This document shows, piece by piece, positions 5,321 through 5,649 of a stretch of DNA of 5,649 bases. The stretch comes from Burkholderiaceae bacterium (lineage in GTDB: Bacteria; Pseudomonadota; Gammaproteobacteria; Burkholderiales; Burkholderiaceae_D). The first letter of the stretch is position 1; every line of letters starts with the position of its first letter. Position numbers and translations under genes: made by a program. The stretch is from contig JACMLV010000274.1 of the NCBI GenBank assembly GCA_014379395.1, positions 1 through 5,649 of the forward strand, written 5' to 3'. The notes beneath the pieces are model-generated. The model saw nothing but the letters and a program-made list of their open reading frames with translations. It searched no databases and was not told the DNA's origin.

Positions 5321-5649
5321 ATGAACTACGAAACCATCCTGTTTTCGATCGAAGACGGCGTCGCCCGCCTGACCCTGAACCGGCCCGACAAGCTCAATAG
5401 CTTCACCCAGCAGATGCACGACGAGGTGCGCGCCGCGCTGGCGCAATTGAAGGCCGACGCCAGCGCGCGGGTGCTGGTGCTGACCGGCGCCGGACGCGGC
5501 TTTTGCGCCGGCCAGGACCTGTCCGACCGCGCCGTCGAGCCGGGCGCCGAGGGCGTCGACCTGGGCGAATCGGTCGAGAAGAACTACGCGCCGCTGGTGC
5601 TGGCGCTGCGCGCGCTGCCGATGCCGGTGGTGTGCGCCGTCAACGGAGA
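5321..5649 (+). CDS. paaG: 2-(1,2-epoxy-1,2-dihydrophenyl)acetyl-CoA isomerase PaaG (partial, 3' end cut)
   Basis: The first 109 residues of a crotonase-fold protein are present; the family is usually about 262 aa, so more than half lies beyond the window. PaaG converts the ring-1,2-epoxide made by PaaABCE into the seven-membered oxepin-CoA. Seen here are the N-terminal LTLNRPDKLNSF (17-28) and the PaaG-like TGAGRGFCAGQDLSDR (55-70), then DLGESVEKNY (80-89) and PVVCAVNG (102-109). GQDL-DR and the DLG-SVE stretch favour PaaG over PaaF or a generic enoyl-CoA hydratase. The catalytic acid, near residue 136 in E. coli PaaG, is out of view. The ATG at 5321 has only a weak ribosome site (GCGAG, 5311-5315). 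It follows paaE directly, where E. coli has paaF. Confidence 0.88.
   Translation, partial: MNYETILFSIEDGVARLTLNRPDKLNSFTQQMHDEVRAALAQLKADASARVLVLTGAGRGFCAGQDLSDRAVEPGAEGVDLGESVEKNYAPLVLALRALPMPVVCAVNG

Overview
The window holds the regulator and the first part of the phenylacetate (paa) catabolic operon of a GC-rich bacterium. The codon use (C/G at most third positions), the PaaX/PaaABCDE protein set and a GTGGGCAC/GTGCCCAC repeat in a gap suggest a betaproteobacterium, perhaps of the Oxalobacteraceae (Massilia/Duganella-like). The taxonomic placement is inference; no rRNA or other marker is present.

Layout, left to right. Positions 1-305 are a visibly AT-richer intergenic stretch with no gene I can defend. 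paaX (306-1235, minus strand) encodes the phenylacetyl-CoA-responsive repressor. A 197-bp divergent intergenic region (1236-1432) carries a candidate operator, a good sigma70-like promoter for paaA, a leader stem-loop and an intrinsic-terminator-like hairpin. On the plus strand follow paaA (1433-2419), paaB (2479-2763), paaC (2777-3529), paaD (3526-4044), paaE (4184-5257) and the first 109 codons of paaG (from 5321, cut by the window end).

How the genes work together. Phenylacetyl-CoA is made by PaaK, which is not in the window. PaaA (catalytic diiron subunit), PaaC (structural partner) and PaaB (bridging subunit), with electrons from NADPH through PaaE (FAD plus [2Fe-2S]), epoxidise its aromatic ring. 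PaaD is thought to serve Fe-S cluster assembly. PaaG isomerises the ring-1,2-epoxide to the oxepin-CoA. PaaX would repress the divergent operon until phenylacetyl-CoA accumulates.

The proteins themselves are conventional and complete, with all expected metal, flavin and cluster motifs. The unusual content lies in the gaps. Three of the gene junctions hold repeats: a 9-bp tandem repeat between paaA and paaB, a REP-like pair of inverted palindromes between paaD and paaE, and a 10-bp tandem repeat between paaE and paaG. I see no undescribed protein system here; the most interesting open questions are cis-regulatory.
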